From: Phorcus lineatus
Lineage: Eukaryota; Mollusca; Gastropoda; Trochida; Trochidae
Assembly (NCBI GenBank): GCA_921293015.1
Contig: OV121089.1
Location: 40,286,520-40,350,519, forward strand
Length of the DNA: 64,000 nucleotides
Reading direction: 5' to 3'
Of this stretch, positions 12,801 to 22,206 are shown piece after piece. Made by a program: the position numbers and the translations under genes. The stretch's first letter is position 1. Every line of letters begins with the position of its first letter. A model generated the notes under the pieces. That model was given only the letters and a program-made list of their open reading frames with translations. It did not search any database and was not told the DNA's origin.

Positions 12801-15800
12801 ATTGATCAACTCATATATGTTACAAGACAAGAAGATCTTGTCACTAGAAATATTGTTGAAATTATGAAAAATCACAAACAACCAAACACATCATCTATAT
12901 ATATAGTGTTCCACATCGTTAAAGTTGTAGAAAAAACTGTTAACTTAATTATGATCATATTCATCAAAACGTCAAAAAAATGAAACTTTTAGTCATGCTG
13001 TCCAATATAAATGATGTATAGGATAAGCAAACATTTAGAATCTGTCGTTATCTGTACATATTTGTCTTTTCCTGAAGGTATCGTCAACCTCTGTGCGAGT
13101 AGCTCAGGGCAGATCTGCGGGCATCAAGATGTCTCTGACTGACCCTTTCGGATGCGGAAAACACACCAACACTAGTCAATGTAGACTGAAGGTTAAAGTT
13201 CGTACATTACGTAAGTCAGACTTTCTTTTGATAATGAAAGTGAACTTTCAGAGTCAGACAGCATCTCGTCAGGATATCTACTCCGATTCGCCGATACCTT
13301 CTTTAAAACAGATCAATCTTCAAAGGTTATGGAAGGGTAGTTTCAAAAGTCCATTGTTATTGAAGACAATGGCGTGCAATAGAATAAGATTTAATACAGA
13401 CAATTTTGGTCCTTAAAATCCCATATTGCTACTTTCAAAATTTTTTATTACCTCTAAATAATGTTGAGCAGATGATGTAAATTATTAATGAAAACCGACA
13501 TCATTTCAACATATACAGGCAATGATGAGGGATGTGATCAGGCTGTCCTGATGCCATCTGAGTGCGGAGCATCTTTTATGGCCTCCCAGTGGGACGAGCC
13601 TGTCCCCGTATCTCTCTTCGGGAAGGTGACCACCACATACGGGTCATCCAGCAAAGAGGTCAACTTGAAAGTGACCACCCCCTTCATGTCGGCTCATGAG
13701 ATGTGGGGAGAAGTGCAGCTCTCAAAGATACAGGTCAGTTTGCTGCATAATGCGTGGAGAAGAACCGTTGTCAAGATACCTTTCCTGGTTTTCTTATGAC
13801 TCAATCAAAATATTGAAGCTTGAAGAGTTGAGGTGAGGTGTTTTTGGGGTAAAGGAGAAGCCTGCAACATCATTATGCATAATGCGGTGGAACTCGGAAC
13901 TGCGCTGAAATTCGGTGTAGCATTGCACCCAAAACTAGAACAGTTCTCTACTGAAAACAAAGTTGCCGAGCCGGAATTAGACATCTTGACCAAAAGCTAA
14001 CACACTAACCACTGCACTATCCCGCCTCCTGAATTTTGAGAATGTAGATTTCAGTTTTGACCTTAGTTTCTGTTTATGTTCCCACGTTATTAACCTGCTT
14101 TTTAGTGAGTAATGAACGATTCATGTTAAGCAATGTTAAGCAGTTTGTTCAAAGCTCAGGAAATCTATTCAATGAACTGTATTTAATAGATTTCATTTTA
14201 GAAATGGAAACCAGACAGATTTTGTAAATATGGTATAAACATGGGGCTTTAAATCTCAAATTGCAATCATATGTATGCGCAATCATTATTATCCTGTACT
14301 ACAAAATATTGTGAATAAGATTTCTGAAAATGAAGAAAATGTTTTGGATACATTGTTTAGGTACAACTGACGAAGGATACTACTCAGATCCAGTGGAAAA
14401 GCTGCCTTTCAAACACCGACCCACACATGAGGACCTTTGATGGAAGGTTGTTTATTCTTATTTCACTTCGTATCATTTTTAAATAGATTATCAATTTTGG
14501 TCTTGAAGGCACTAGTGCACGCTTTTACGGTTTAAATTGGCCATTTTAAGGTTTACGAGGACTCATGAATTAACTTAAACTTTCTATCGATGCAATGAAA
14601 TACTAAACATTCTTTACAATTTACCTGCAATCAGCAATGAAAACGTTAAGACAGCCGCTGTCGGCTTGGACATATAAAAATCTATGGTTAACTGTGCACA
14701 AAACGTATAAATTATTGACACTTGGAAACGGCTGAACTAGTATTGTGTGTAACTATTGAATTTACCTAAACTCTGAACTGAGAACAAATCATGAAATATG
14801 TTTTATGAAAGCAATGTTGCTAATTAACCGATTTAATAACACAGTATTACTATTGTTATTAGATTGACTGCCGTTTCCGCTTTTCTGGTTATGAGCAAAA
14901 TGTTAATATTTCCCGATATCGTAGTTCATGCGGATTTAATGTAACGTAAAATTAAATACTTCCGGCCTTTAAAAATCCACTTTACTACCTGAATACGTAA
15001 ATATTTGTTAAATAACTTACGAGGTAGATTACTTGAGTGAGGATACTGAGTAATATCGAGATATGTGCAGTATCTGTGCATTCGTTGTGTTAATGAAATA
15101 TTGGCGTGCACTAGTGCGTTTAAATACAGTGAGTGGTCTTATTGCTTCGTAAAGGTGATATATTTTTCTTATTTCCTAGACACTACGAGCACCAATATGA
15201 AGGAATTTTTACTTTGTACAAGCACCTTGACCTTCCGCTTGAAGTAAGTATCATAGATTCATCAAACGAAATCAGTGTCACAGAATTGTATATACTAATT
15301 TTAATTTTTACCATTTACACACATAAAATCTCTGATTACCTTAAATCACTTCCTCTGGATTTTTCATATGCAACATAACGATATATGAAAATAACGTTTG
15401 CATTAATCAAGTTTAATGGGGTCATATATCTATGGCATTAAATTCTTGAACAGATATCCAGTTCCTAATTGAAGAGCATCGAAACCAGATCTACAAAGCG
15501 TCCCGTATCTTTGATGATGTACCTTGAAGACAATAATCCCACTTTGAAAAACAATCTCCAATAATTTCTAGGTACAAATCCGGACATCCCGGTGTAGCTT
15601 CTGTGGGGACGCCTGGTGTAACTGTGGAGTGGCAGTGAGAGCCGGCAGGACGGTGTTCGAGATTAACAGGTGCCCTGGACAGTCTGATATCTGGTTTATA
15701 GACTACACTCTGTGTGAGGACGGAGGGGACGTCCTGCAGGTCAAGAGGAGAGGCAGTAACTATGATGTAAACTTTATTCTTATTTATTTAGAGTCATAAA

Positions 15801-18800
15801 GAGATTATTCGAAACATCACGTCTTTCATAGGTGTTTGTTTCATTGAAATACTTTTTTATAATGTTTTACTTGAAATACATATGTTTCAGATTTACCTGC
15901 CAACGGGGGCAAAGCTTATGGTCAACATTTATGGTGTTTTCCTCAATCTCCAAATGTTTCCGTCGGTAGAAGACATTGAGAAAAGCGTTGGACTCTGTGG
16001 GAAAATGTCCGATAACGGAAACTGCGACGACGACTTTGTTTTACGGGATGGTACATACTCAACAGACCCGACAGCAACCGAATCTTGTTCCGCGGGATAC
16101 AGAGCGAGGGAAAATCTGCTGAAAGAATTCTCGAACTCCTGGAGGTGAGCAACATTGTAATACTTCGGCTCGAAAGATTCCAATAATCCCATAACGAAAT
16201 TCCGTATAAAGAAAGGTAGAGAAACATACGGATCGTTTGCGATAAGAATAATGATATTGGAAAGGAAATAAAGTATGTAACTGCCTTTGTGAAGAGAGCT
16301 TCGTGTATTTTATCGAAATGCCCCTTCTCTTTCTCATTGATGTTAAACATCTACATTTACTTGGTGATATATTTAACTTCTTAATAAACTCAGGCTTATT
16401 CTGTTTGAAGCTGCTGCCAAAAGTAACTGACTTTCCTTAACTAAACTGATAATTATTCATTAATTATTATGAACCAAAAGTGCATACACAACATTCACAA
16501 CATTAAGTTTCTTTAATTTTGAAAATCATAAAATATGAAAATTGTTGTTTATATTTCATATTCGAATATTCGTCCAGTAAAATATATTCTGTACATAAAT
16601 TGTAAGTTAGTTTGTGAAGCTGTTCGCAGTTTTTTATTGCTATTGCATGCTACGCATGTCAAGGGTGCATATGCATGTCACCTTTGAAAAACATACAATA
16701 TAACGTTCCAAATATTCACAGCTCTCTCTGCCAAATAACACTGTTTAACTCATAATTTCCATAGAGTAGAGGATGGAGAGAGCTTGTTCAATCAGTCGGA
16801 CCTCCCCTCCCTCAGCAGCTGGCCCCAGCAGAGAACTTTCTGCTCGTGTTCCGAAGACCCACTACAAGAAAGGGAGTGTTCTGCTGGCAAAGCCCACGAG
16901 ACGTGCAAGTCGCTGCCAGGCTACTCTGACGTCAACCCGTCCCATTGCAGCATCAACAGGAGGCGTCGGCGATCTGTTGTCGAAAATAAGAAACCCTTGA
17001 TTCATAGAAGGATTAAGAGGGTAATAACTTTACTTAAAACTTGTCGTTATGTAATCAAATAAAATTAACAGTGCATATCGGAAAATTTGTTCGATGAAAA
17101 TTCAATTCCTCTTGATACTTAATTTAATGTCAGATACTGAAATAAACATATGTGCAAACATTCAAGCAACACATCTCTAACAGAATACAAACTCATGGCC
17201 TGAAGGCTGGACCGAAGCTAGGGCTACAGCACGTTGTCAGAAGTTGTTCGGGGAGTCCAGAACCGTTCAAGTCTGTGGTAACATCACTGGTGTGGACACA
17301 TACAGCAGTATTGATAGCTGCATTCTAGATATTAAGGTTTGTATTGGAACGAACATTACTAAGTACATCCGAATTCTACGTGTACCATCTTTGGCACGAA
17401 ACAATGTCAAACAAAATTGATATTTGAACCCTTTAAATAACGTTTTCATGCTAAATGTCGTAATGACTTTGGTTCTTCTTTCCACCAAAATGTACCAAGG
17501 CCTTTACTGTAGCAAAAAGAAGACAACTGATCAGAAAACTGATCTATATCGAGAGAAGAGTCGACTTAATGTAGAGGCTTCGAGCAAGTATATCTACCTT
17601 ACATCCTTGCCAGAACTACTTCAGGTACATATCTCTGGGACAAATTTCGACAAGTACTCGGTTGACTCTGTGAGGAGCAAGTGCTACCATGAGGTGGTTG
17701 TCAACCCTGTTCTTCAAGACAACGATTTCTCATCTCCTCGTTTTAGAGGCAGTCTAAGTAAACCTAGCCTTGATGATATACTCGCTATACTCCCGATATG
17801 TCGGAGTGAAATGGTATCGGAGTGAGACGGGTGTTATTGAGGCTAGGTTTACTTGGACTGTTGTAGAGGAGACCAGAGTGACTGCAGTTAAAAAAATATG
17901 TAGAGTTAAGAGCAGTAAAGTTAATGATGTTTTGGACACTCAGTTGACAGGTTACACAGCCTTCGGCAAGTTCTCAGTTGACTCTGTGAGGAGCAAGTGC
18001 TACCATGAGGTGTTGGTCAACCCTGTGCTTCAAAACAACGAGACTTCATCGGACAGTCCTTCTGTGTATGACATCGTGGTGGCTGAGGCGTGTCCTAACG
18101 ATTGCAGTGGACATGGGAACTGTTTTGAAGGCAAGTATTTAAACTAAAAGTTCTTCATTTGATGGTGATTGATGTAAATAATGAGTCAAGTATTATAGCT
18201 TCCGTAATGCAGGTTCGTCGTAAGAACGATATGCAAATGGTCGTTAGGATAATTTTTCAGATAATCCAAATTGGTTTAACAAAAGTTGAAATTCAAGTTT
18301 GCAAACCATTTCGTTAGGAGACTGATCGTGCTGTGTCAGCTTCCAGTCTTGATAAATTCAAGTAAACTTCAATAAAGTGTTAAGATAAAAATCGTGTGTG
18401 TTACTAATCCTTTTTGAAATTATGTAGTCATAAAATTCGTATTTGAACAAAGATCTTCGACTGATGATGTTAATACCTTTAATGCTTTGTTAAGGTGAAT
18501 GCTCGTGTGAGAGGAACTTTGGTGGACTAGACTGTTCTGTTGACTTATCAGTTCCCCCCCTTCTGTCAAGCATACAGGATGACGGTCACTGTGACACGTC
18601 TACTGACTCCTGTGACGTCATTTCCGTGTACGGAGAGACCTTCACAGAGGAAAGAACGATATGTATTGTGCACGCCTTCAAGGTTCGTTCAACATGCAAC
18701 AATACACCAATTACTGGCTTAATTTAAAATAAAAACAATGTCACCAGCATTGAAGATGAATTGCACGTTTTATTTCATTGTAATTTGTATGATGGTGCAA

Positions 18801-21800
18801 GAAATAAGTTTATTTCTCCGTTATTACTGTTAACAACACCAATGTGAGATGCATCCTCAATAGAAAAGATCTTAATATTATCATAAATGTATGTAAAATA
18901 TTGTTTGTATTAATAAAACTAGAGTTTTAATTGCCAATGCTTAAAAACATGTAATGGTTTATGTGCGCTTTTATCGAATTTGTAATCTAGTTTATAACGA
19001 CGGGTTTTTGCTTATATACAGAGTAATATATCGGTCTGACTGTCTATCTATCATCCATAATACATAATTGATTCTAAAGACGGTATTATTGTATGAACAT
19101 GATACTAACCTATTTCTTGAAATATACTGGTGTAATGTAAAAGATATATTGAATTGTCTTGCTTTATTCACTCACATAAATCACAAGTGCATGACGCTTA
19201 AACATATAATCAAGCAAATAAATCATCTTTTTATCATGTAACCAAGCAAAATTAACTACATTGCTTACTCATGCTCTAATAATTTACTCGCATTTTACTG
19301 CTAGGTAACTGAGACTGGTCTAGAAAACAAAGAATCCACGAAATCGGCAGCCATCATTCACAGCATTAGTGAAGCCAAGTGTTCTATCAGTTCAATCATG
19401 GAAAAGACAGTGATAGAATATGTGAGCGCCTACAGGATCTCGGTTTCAAATGATGGGGAAAACTTCAGCAACAATGTCAGCCTTCTTGTCTACGATGGCA
19501 CCTGTGTAATTGGACGTATAAATGGAACTGACTTCAACTGGACCAAACAGGTATGAATGCTAAGTTAATATAAAGGTAAACGTAAGTCACAATAGTTCCG
19601 TTTTGTACCCAAGAAATAATAACTTAAACATTACCTCTTCAAGCAGGGGAGTATTGTGCAAATGTGGTACCGAGTTGAACATTTACAGTCGCAGGCCTAC
19701 CAAAGAAAAAATCGAATCGCAGACGAAATCGCATCACAAAATAGCGACCCGCATCGAAAAGTTTCGAAATAGCAACATTGAAGCGACAATCAGCAATTTA
19801 AACGTGCGATTGCGCAAAATGAAACACTCGATACGCAATACGGTAACTGCGCACACGCAGTAGGTCAAATCGCGCCGTCGCCTGCACATTTTCTGTTAAC
19901 CTATCGTTTAACATGGAACTCAGTCATGAGTAACAAAATAATAGTGAATTTAAGAATTGATAATATAGCTATAAAGATAATTTGATTATGAAGTTTATAA
20001 ATAATCGCATTTCGTGATCACAAAGGCGAGATATCGCCCTAAGCTTCAAATCATGGTTACTGCGCGCGCGCAGGCTCAGTTACCGTGTTGCGTATCGAGT
20101 GTTCGCACGTTTAAATTGCTGATCGTCGCTTCAATGATGTTATTTCGAAACTTTTCGATGCGGGTCGCAATTTTGTGATGCGATTTCGTCTGTTAATGTG
20201 GTCGTTTCGCTGCTTTCCGTTGCGTTTCGATTTTTTCTTTGGTAGGCCGTGTAGAGTCGTGTCGGGTAAAGATACGCGGAGGGTAAAGATTCGCACTCGT
20301 ACAAAACTTAACCTAGTAAAGCAGGATAAGTGTTGTAATATACTGATGTCTTTGCATCTTTAGCCAATTTGGAAGATATCGTGAATTTTCAAAAAGGTAA
20401 AAATTTGATTAGTCGCACAAATGACTGATAAGTTGGTAAAAACTGACAAAATTCCTAGCAAACATGGCGTCATCAAACAGTTTGCCTTCTCACATAATAA
20501 TTGTCAATGGAAACTAAAATCTTCATCCGACAATTGGTTTGTCCTTATCTTAATTATAAACTTCAGAAAACAGTTTTAAAATCTATCAAAATCATTATAA
20601 TCGAAATGTTAGATGTATTCAAACCCTGCCTGAGTATCTTTAACCTACGCATGTCCACCCATTGGCATAAGGGGGTAGACGTTTGAAAACTTTCAGTGTC
20701 ACTGACAATCAACATGTATATTTTACATTGATATTATCAGTGACGGTCTTAACTTACAATGACGTGATTTTTATCTCATACACTGTATTTCTATCGGAAG
20801 AATTAACAAATATCCTTAAAGGTGCGTAGTTTTACCCGACGGCACTGTACATCTTTGATAGGAATTATTTTGGTTAAATCAAATATCCCTTTTCATTTAA
20901 AATTTGTTCGTTATTAGATCTTTTGGCCATGTTAAAGAAGGTTTGTGTAACGATGTTATATATATATGTATATATATATATATTCATATATGGCGACGTT
21001 CACATGCAGTATTGAGTATATGACGTGCTTTGAATGTTTTTCCCGTCGATGAAGTTTATGTAACTTTTTGTTGTAATGCTAATGCTGTTATTCATTAAAA
21101 GGGAACAGAAACTCCGCTTTAATCAAACTACAGGTATTGATAGCTATCAACGTCTTGCATGATTGTATGGAATTAAAGCATAACATGTCAATTTATTTGA
21201 TAAGTTTTAAGTTGATAATCACGGGATTGCCTATTTTAGAAAAAAAACTAAATATTTTAAACGATTTGCTATATTATATTGGTGGGATATTATTCAACAA
21301 AATGAGTTTTTTGTTGTATATATATATATTGTAAACGGAAACCACAATACTCTTTTTGAAGCCTTCCTACTGTCTCTATGGGGAAAGGTGTTTTGGGAAC
21401 GGAACGACTCGAACAGATGATGAGTGCAGCTTGTGCTTTCTTGATGGATCAACTGCTAACTGGGTCAACAGCGGAGGTAATGCATCAGCGCAATCAGGTG
21501 TAATAAGTTGCCAGGGCCTAGATTTTAGAAGCTCTCTGAGCACTTAGATAGTCGTAAGAACCATTCATGCATTAACATTGGCTTACGACTATCTTCGAAA
21601 ATATAGGCCCTTGTGTCAAATCGATACCATATCTTATTTATATCACTTCGTTCACAAATCCACAACTGTCCACGTTAATTTTTTTTTGCTGTTACAGCCT
21701 CCAATTGCGGGGATAAAGTTGACGTTGCAGCAGCTGTCGGTGGCGCCTTGGCAGTCGCATTAGCTGTGGTTGTTGTTATGCTAGTCATTGTAATAAAACA

Positions 21801-22206
21801 TCGAAAGTCAAGGACTCCCACGGTAAGGGTTAATTTTTCTGATGATATTCGCTTCCTTGTATCTTTGATCAATTAAATCAAAAATAATTTTAAGGGAACG
21901 TTCAGCCAATGAAATGTTATGCAAGACGCTTTAAACTATTAGCTTTAACTTCCCGGATTTTTCCCGGATATTGCTGGATGCGACACGTCTTTGGCTTGAA
22001 GGAGATCAGGTATAATTAGGATTGAGCTGAGCGGATTAAAATACGCTGATTTAACATGATAAAGAGCTGTCGGACTTCAGATGTGTTAAGCAATATCAAT
22101 TATTCATACACATTGTTTCCCTTCAAAACAGATGAGGGATGTCGGCAAGAGTAACACCACTGAAGAAGAACTGACCACTTTTTGCAGCGATGTACACCAT
22201 AGATAA
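799..22206 (+). CDS. Type I membrane protein with YWTD propeller, VWD and EGF domains (copy A), 23 coding exons
   Basis: Spliced model read by hand. Exons: 799-801 (ATG only), 3583-3640, 4483-4716, 6152-6323, 8623-8747, 8915-9092, 9249-9343, 9551-9792, 11927-12013, 13078-13210, 13519-13733, 14361-14446, 15180-15243, 15572-15766, 15891-16144, 16765-17020, 17184-17336, 17944-18130, 18495-18682, 19305-19550, 21362-21476, 21698-21822, 22132-22206. Every junction has an AG acceptor and a GT donor, except the GC donor after 18130. All phases join and the total is 3486 nt, 1161 residues plus TAA. Order: signal peptide (1-20), six-bladed YWTD propeller (about 21-288), VWDE-type beta region (289-525), VWD (about 530-700), Cys-rich part with a polybasic site (714-850), EGF (about 890-930), TIG-like region (976-1057), TM helix (about 1105-1131), cytosolic tail of about 30 residues. 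The C-terminal two thirds look like von Willebrand factor D and EGF domain-containing proteins. Cell-surface binding is a likely role, but the ligand is unknown. Confidence 0.8.
1646..1969 (-). other. Possible minus-strand exon with signal-like hydrophobic start and Cys-rich part
   Basis: An open frame in copy A intron 1 on the opposite strand. It begins just after an acceptor-like TTTGTCCGTGTAG (minus strand), has no ATG of its own, and reads a hydrophobic stretch (EVLISIGQFLVCIVLHSHV) followed by five cysteines in about 55 residues. The matching copy B region is cut off at 40010, where the N-terminal half is lost. It could be an exon of a small secreted protein or chance. Confidence 0.2.
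3583..3640 (+). CDS. Copy A exon 2: signal peptide
   Basis: The acceptor TTTCTTTACAG precedes 19 codons plus one base. They follow the ATG of exon 1 and read as a basic start, then a hydrophobic core (NLISLFWLCGY), a typical secretory signal. The donor is GTAGGT. The equivalent copy B exon (56677-56734) has the same 58-bp length and phase with several residue changes. Confidence 0.7.
4483..9343 (+). CDS. Copy A exons 3-7: six-bladed YWTD (LDLR class B) beta-propeller
   Basis: Five exons (4483-4716, 6152-6323, 8623-8747, 8915-9092, 9249-9343) encode about 268 residues. Blade motifs seen in order: ILVCDFEDN, IYWSQYRP, LFYVDWGNHEI, IVWSDRKNG, VIFWSEHSTGRI and ILYFTTVN. Each is followed by the usual basic residue and a DING, DLAG, DYDG or DGS type turn. 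Six such repeats make a closed propeller in LDL-receptor-related proteins, nidogen and pro-EGF. No EGF module follows directly, unlike in those families. The acceptor of 8915 (TCAAAAG) has a poor pyrimidine tract, but an upstream AG would bring in a TGA in both copies. Confidence 0.75.
4810..5647. mobile_element. Non-autonomous TIR transposon, 838 bp, in copy A intron 3
   Basis: Terminal inverted repeats of about 50 bp: ATCCTGTCTCAGGGTAAGAC at the left, and at the right the reverse complement ending CAGGAT. They include the GAAGAGTGGAG / CTCCACTCTTC stretch. The CAGGG core resembles hAT termini. No transposase reading frame is inside. It is also present in copy B at 57731-58525, so it predates the duplication. 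Confidence 0.7.
6824..7450 (+). pseudogene. Tc1/mariner transposase fossil in copy A intron 4
   Basis: Conceptual translation shows the Tc1 DDE core: RILLTDESRFNVFHEDG (first D), LQLDNARSHTARI (second D) and SPIEHLWDHL (E). Several stops and frame changes interrupt it, and the N-terminal paired DNA-binding region is missing. It is inactive. A (GACA)n run lies directly before it at 6794-6822. Copy B keeps only the first 60 bases of this core. Confidence 0.8.
9551..13733 (+). CDS. Copy A exons 8-11: VWDE-type extracellular beta region before the VWD domain
   Basis: Exons 9551-9792, 11927-12013, 13078-13210 and 13519-13733 encode about 226 residues. They read as two beta-sandwich-like segments with paired cysteines, for example ELVFLCTFSQHPED then ITAYGIQISCSV, and DPFGCGKH then GCDQAVLMPSECG. 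This arrangement, directly N-terminal to a VWD domain, is what VWDE-like proteins show. A 1253-bp transposon sits in the intron after 9792. Copy B has the first two of these exons. Confidence 0.65.
9800..11052. mobile_element. Ginger-like DNA transposon, 1253 bp, only in copy A
   Basis: Near-perfect terminal inverted repeats of about 190 bp begin TGTTACAGTCAATG and end CATTGACTGTAACA. Target duplication TATA lies at 9796-9799 and 11053-11056. Copy B at 62002-62012 shows the empty site with a single TATA. The repeats are themselves made of short palindromes around CAATCTGTAGATTG. Inside is a decayed GIN-type integrase fragment. A TG...CA end, 4-bp duplication and integrase type all fit the Ginger superfamily. 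It lies 8 bp past the exon 8 donor. Confidence 0.8.
10160..10802 (+). pseudogene. Integrase C-terminal fragment (KRBA2/GIN-like) inside the Ginger-like element
   Basis: Broken frames read KPRYPKSQGSVERLN, then a stretch starting GLRFVQFQKNSSYHSGIKQS, then KVGLRSNTLPTEM. These match the end of the retroviral-type integrase core in GIN/KRAB-A-domain-2-like proteins, where SQGSVER includes the catalytic glutamate. A Cys-rich end (CNCAANGKQY, RCKCFKSGVKCNSRC) follows. Stops after HG and after MHS, and absence of the first two catalytic aspartates, make it inactive. Confidence 0.75.
13850..14028 (-). repeat. Possible tRNA-derived SINE remnant
   Basis: The minus strand starts GGCGGGATAGTGCAGTGGTTAG, close to a tRNA 5' end with an A-box (TAGTGCAGTGG). 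A B-box is not clear at the expected distance. It sits in the intron after exon 11. Confidence 0.35.
14361..16144 (+). CDS. Copy A exons 12-15: von Willebrand factor type D domain
   Basis: Exons 14361-14446, 15180-15243, 15572-15766 and 15891-16144. The domain opens with TDPHMRTFDG, the classic VWD start. It continues through a CSFCGDAWCNCGVAV stretch and closes with GLCGKMSDNGNCDDDFVLRDG, matching the conserved GLCG..(D)DF..RDG end. Family knowledge: VWD domains mediate multimerisation or ligand binding in extracellular proteins. No frameshift or stop is seen. Confidence 0.85.
16765..17336 (+). CDS. Copy A exons 16-17: Cys-rich segment with polybasic (furin-like) site
   Basis: Exon 16765-17020 carries a CSCSEDPLQEREC motif and then NRRRRRSV at about residue 780, plus a second basic cluster HRRIKR. 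Proprotein convertases cut after R-X-K/R-R, so the ectodomain may be cleaved between VWD and EGF; this is inference. Exon 17184-17336 (starting NTNSWPEGWTEARA) matches the region after VWD in VWDE-like proteins. Confidence 0.65.
17625..17740 (+). pseudogene. Tandem duplicate of copy A exon 18, apparently not usable
   Basis: After a good acceptor (ACTACTTCAG), 17625-17740 encodes the same stretch as 17944-18060 (shared core SVDSVRSKCYHEV and VNPVL) with several changes. It has no GT donor in a sensible place, and it lacks the EGF start that follows in the second copy. The 17944 copy keeps the frame and is used in the model. Mutually exclusive use of the two cannot be fully excluded. Confidence 0.6.
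17757..17853. mobile_element. 97-bp foldback element between the duplicated exons
   Basis: Ends AGTAAACCTAGCCT and AGGCTAGGTTTACT are exact reverse complements. Inside is a second stem (CTCCCGAT / GTCGGAGT). No clear target duplication is seen. It lies directly between the two exon-18 copies. Confidence 0.5.
17944..18682 (+). CDS. Copy A exons 18-19: EGF-like domain, with GC-AG intron
   Basis: Exons 17944-18130 and 18495-18682. Across the junction they encode ACPNDCSGHGNCFEG then ECSCERNFGGLDC: six cysteines with EGF spacing (C-x3-C-x5-C, then C-x-C-x8-C). The donor after 18130 reads GAAG/GCAAGT, a textbook GC-AG donor, and only this junction keeps the EGF frame. Confidence 0.75.
19305..19550 (+). 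CDS. Copy A exon 20: TIG-like/VWDE C-terminal module
   Basis: An 82-codon exon, phase 0 at both ends. It contains YRISVSNDGENFSNN followed by a VSLLVYDGTC strand, as in the IPT/TIG-like segment of VWDE-type proteins. It has several potential N-glycosylation sites (for example NGT and NVS). Acceptor CTGCTAG, donor GTATGA. Confidence 0.65.
19694..20248. mobile_element. Long foldback (MITE-like) element in the intron after exon 20
   Basis: The left arm from 19694 (GGCCTACCAAAGAAAAAATC) returns as its reverse complement ending at 20248. The match continues inward for about 160-190 bp to sequence around 19850 and 20060 (GATACGCAATACGGTAACTGC / GTTACCGTGTTGCGTATC). The arms are CpG-rich in an AT-rich setting. 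No protein is supported; open frames in the arms are mirror images of the repeat. Confidence 0.7.
21362..22206 (+). CDS. Copy A exons 21-23: juxtamembrane, transmembrane helix, cytosolic tail and stop
   Basis: Exon 21362-21476 is Cys-rich (PSYCLYGERCFGNG). Exon 21698-21822 carries a 27-residue hydrophobic run (about residues 1105-1131, AAAVGGALAVALAVVVVMLV...) followed by KHRKSR, a stop-transfer signal that gives type I topology. The last exon, 22132-22206, adds 24 residues with an acidic EEEL stretch and ends at TAA 22204-22206. Confidence 0.75.
21513..21611. mobile_element. 99-bp MITE/foldback in the intron between exons 21 and 22
   Basis: The ends AGGGCCTA and TAGGCCCT and the inner stem AGATAGTCGTAAG / CTTACGACTATCT pair as inverted repeats around a 23-base loop. 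It looks like a short non-autonomous DNA transposon. Confidence 0.6.

Larger units (their letters stand above)
150..13000. repeat. Segmental duplication, copy A part
   Basis: Sequence from about 150 to 1795 recurs at 36925-40010, and from about 2520 onward at 55630-64000, in the same order and orientation. Exon sequences and much of the introns are close to identical. Where the right end falls is unknown because copy B meets the window edge (64000 corresponds to about 12989). A 1795-2520 has no partner: copy B has unrelated sequence there. Confidence 0.85.

Noticed and set aside
15943..16350. Minus-strand open frame of 135 codons
   Set aside because: It lies antisense to the exon that ends the VWD domain and shows no domain of its own.
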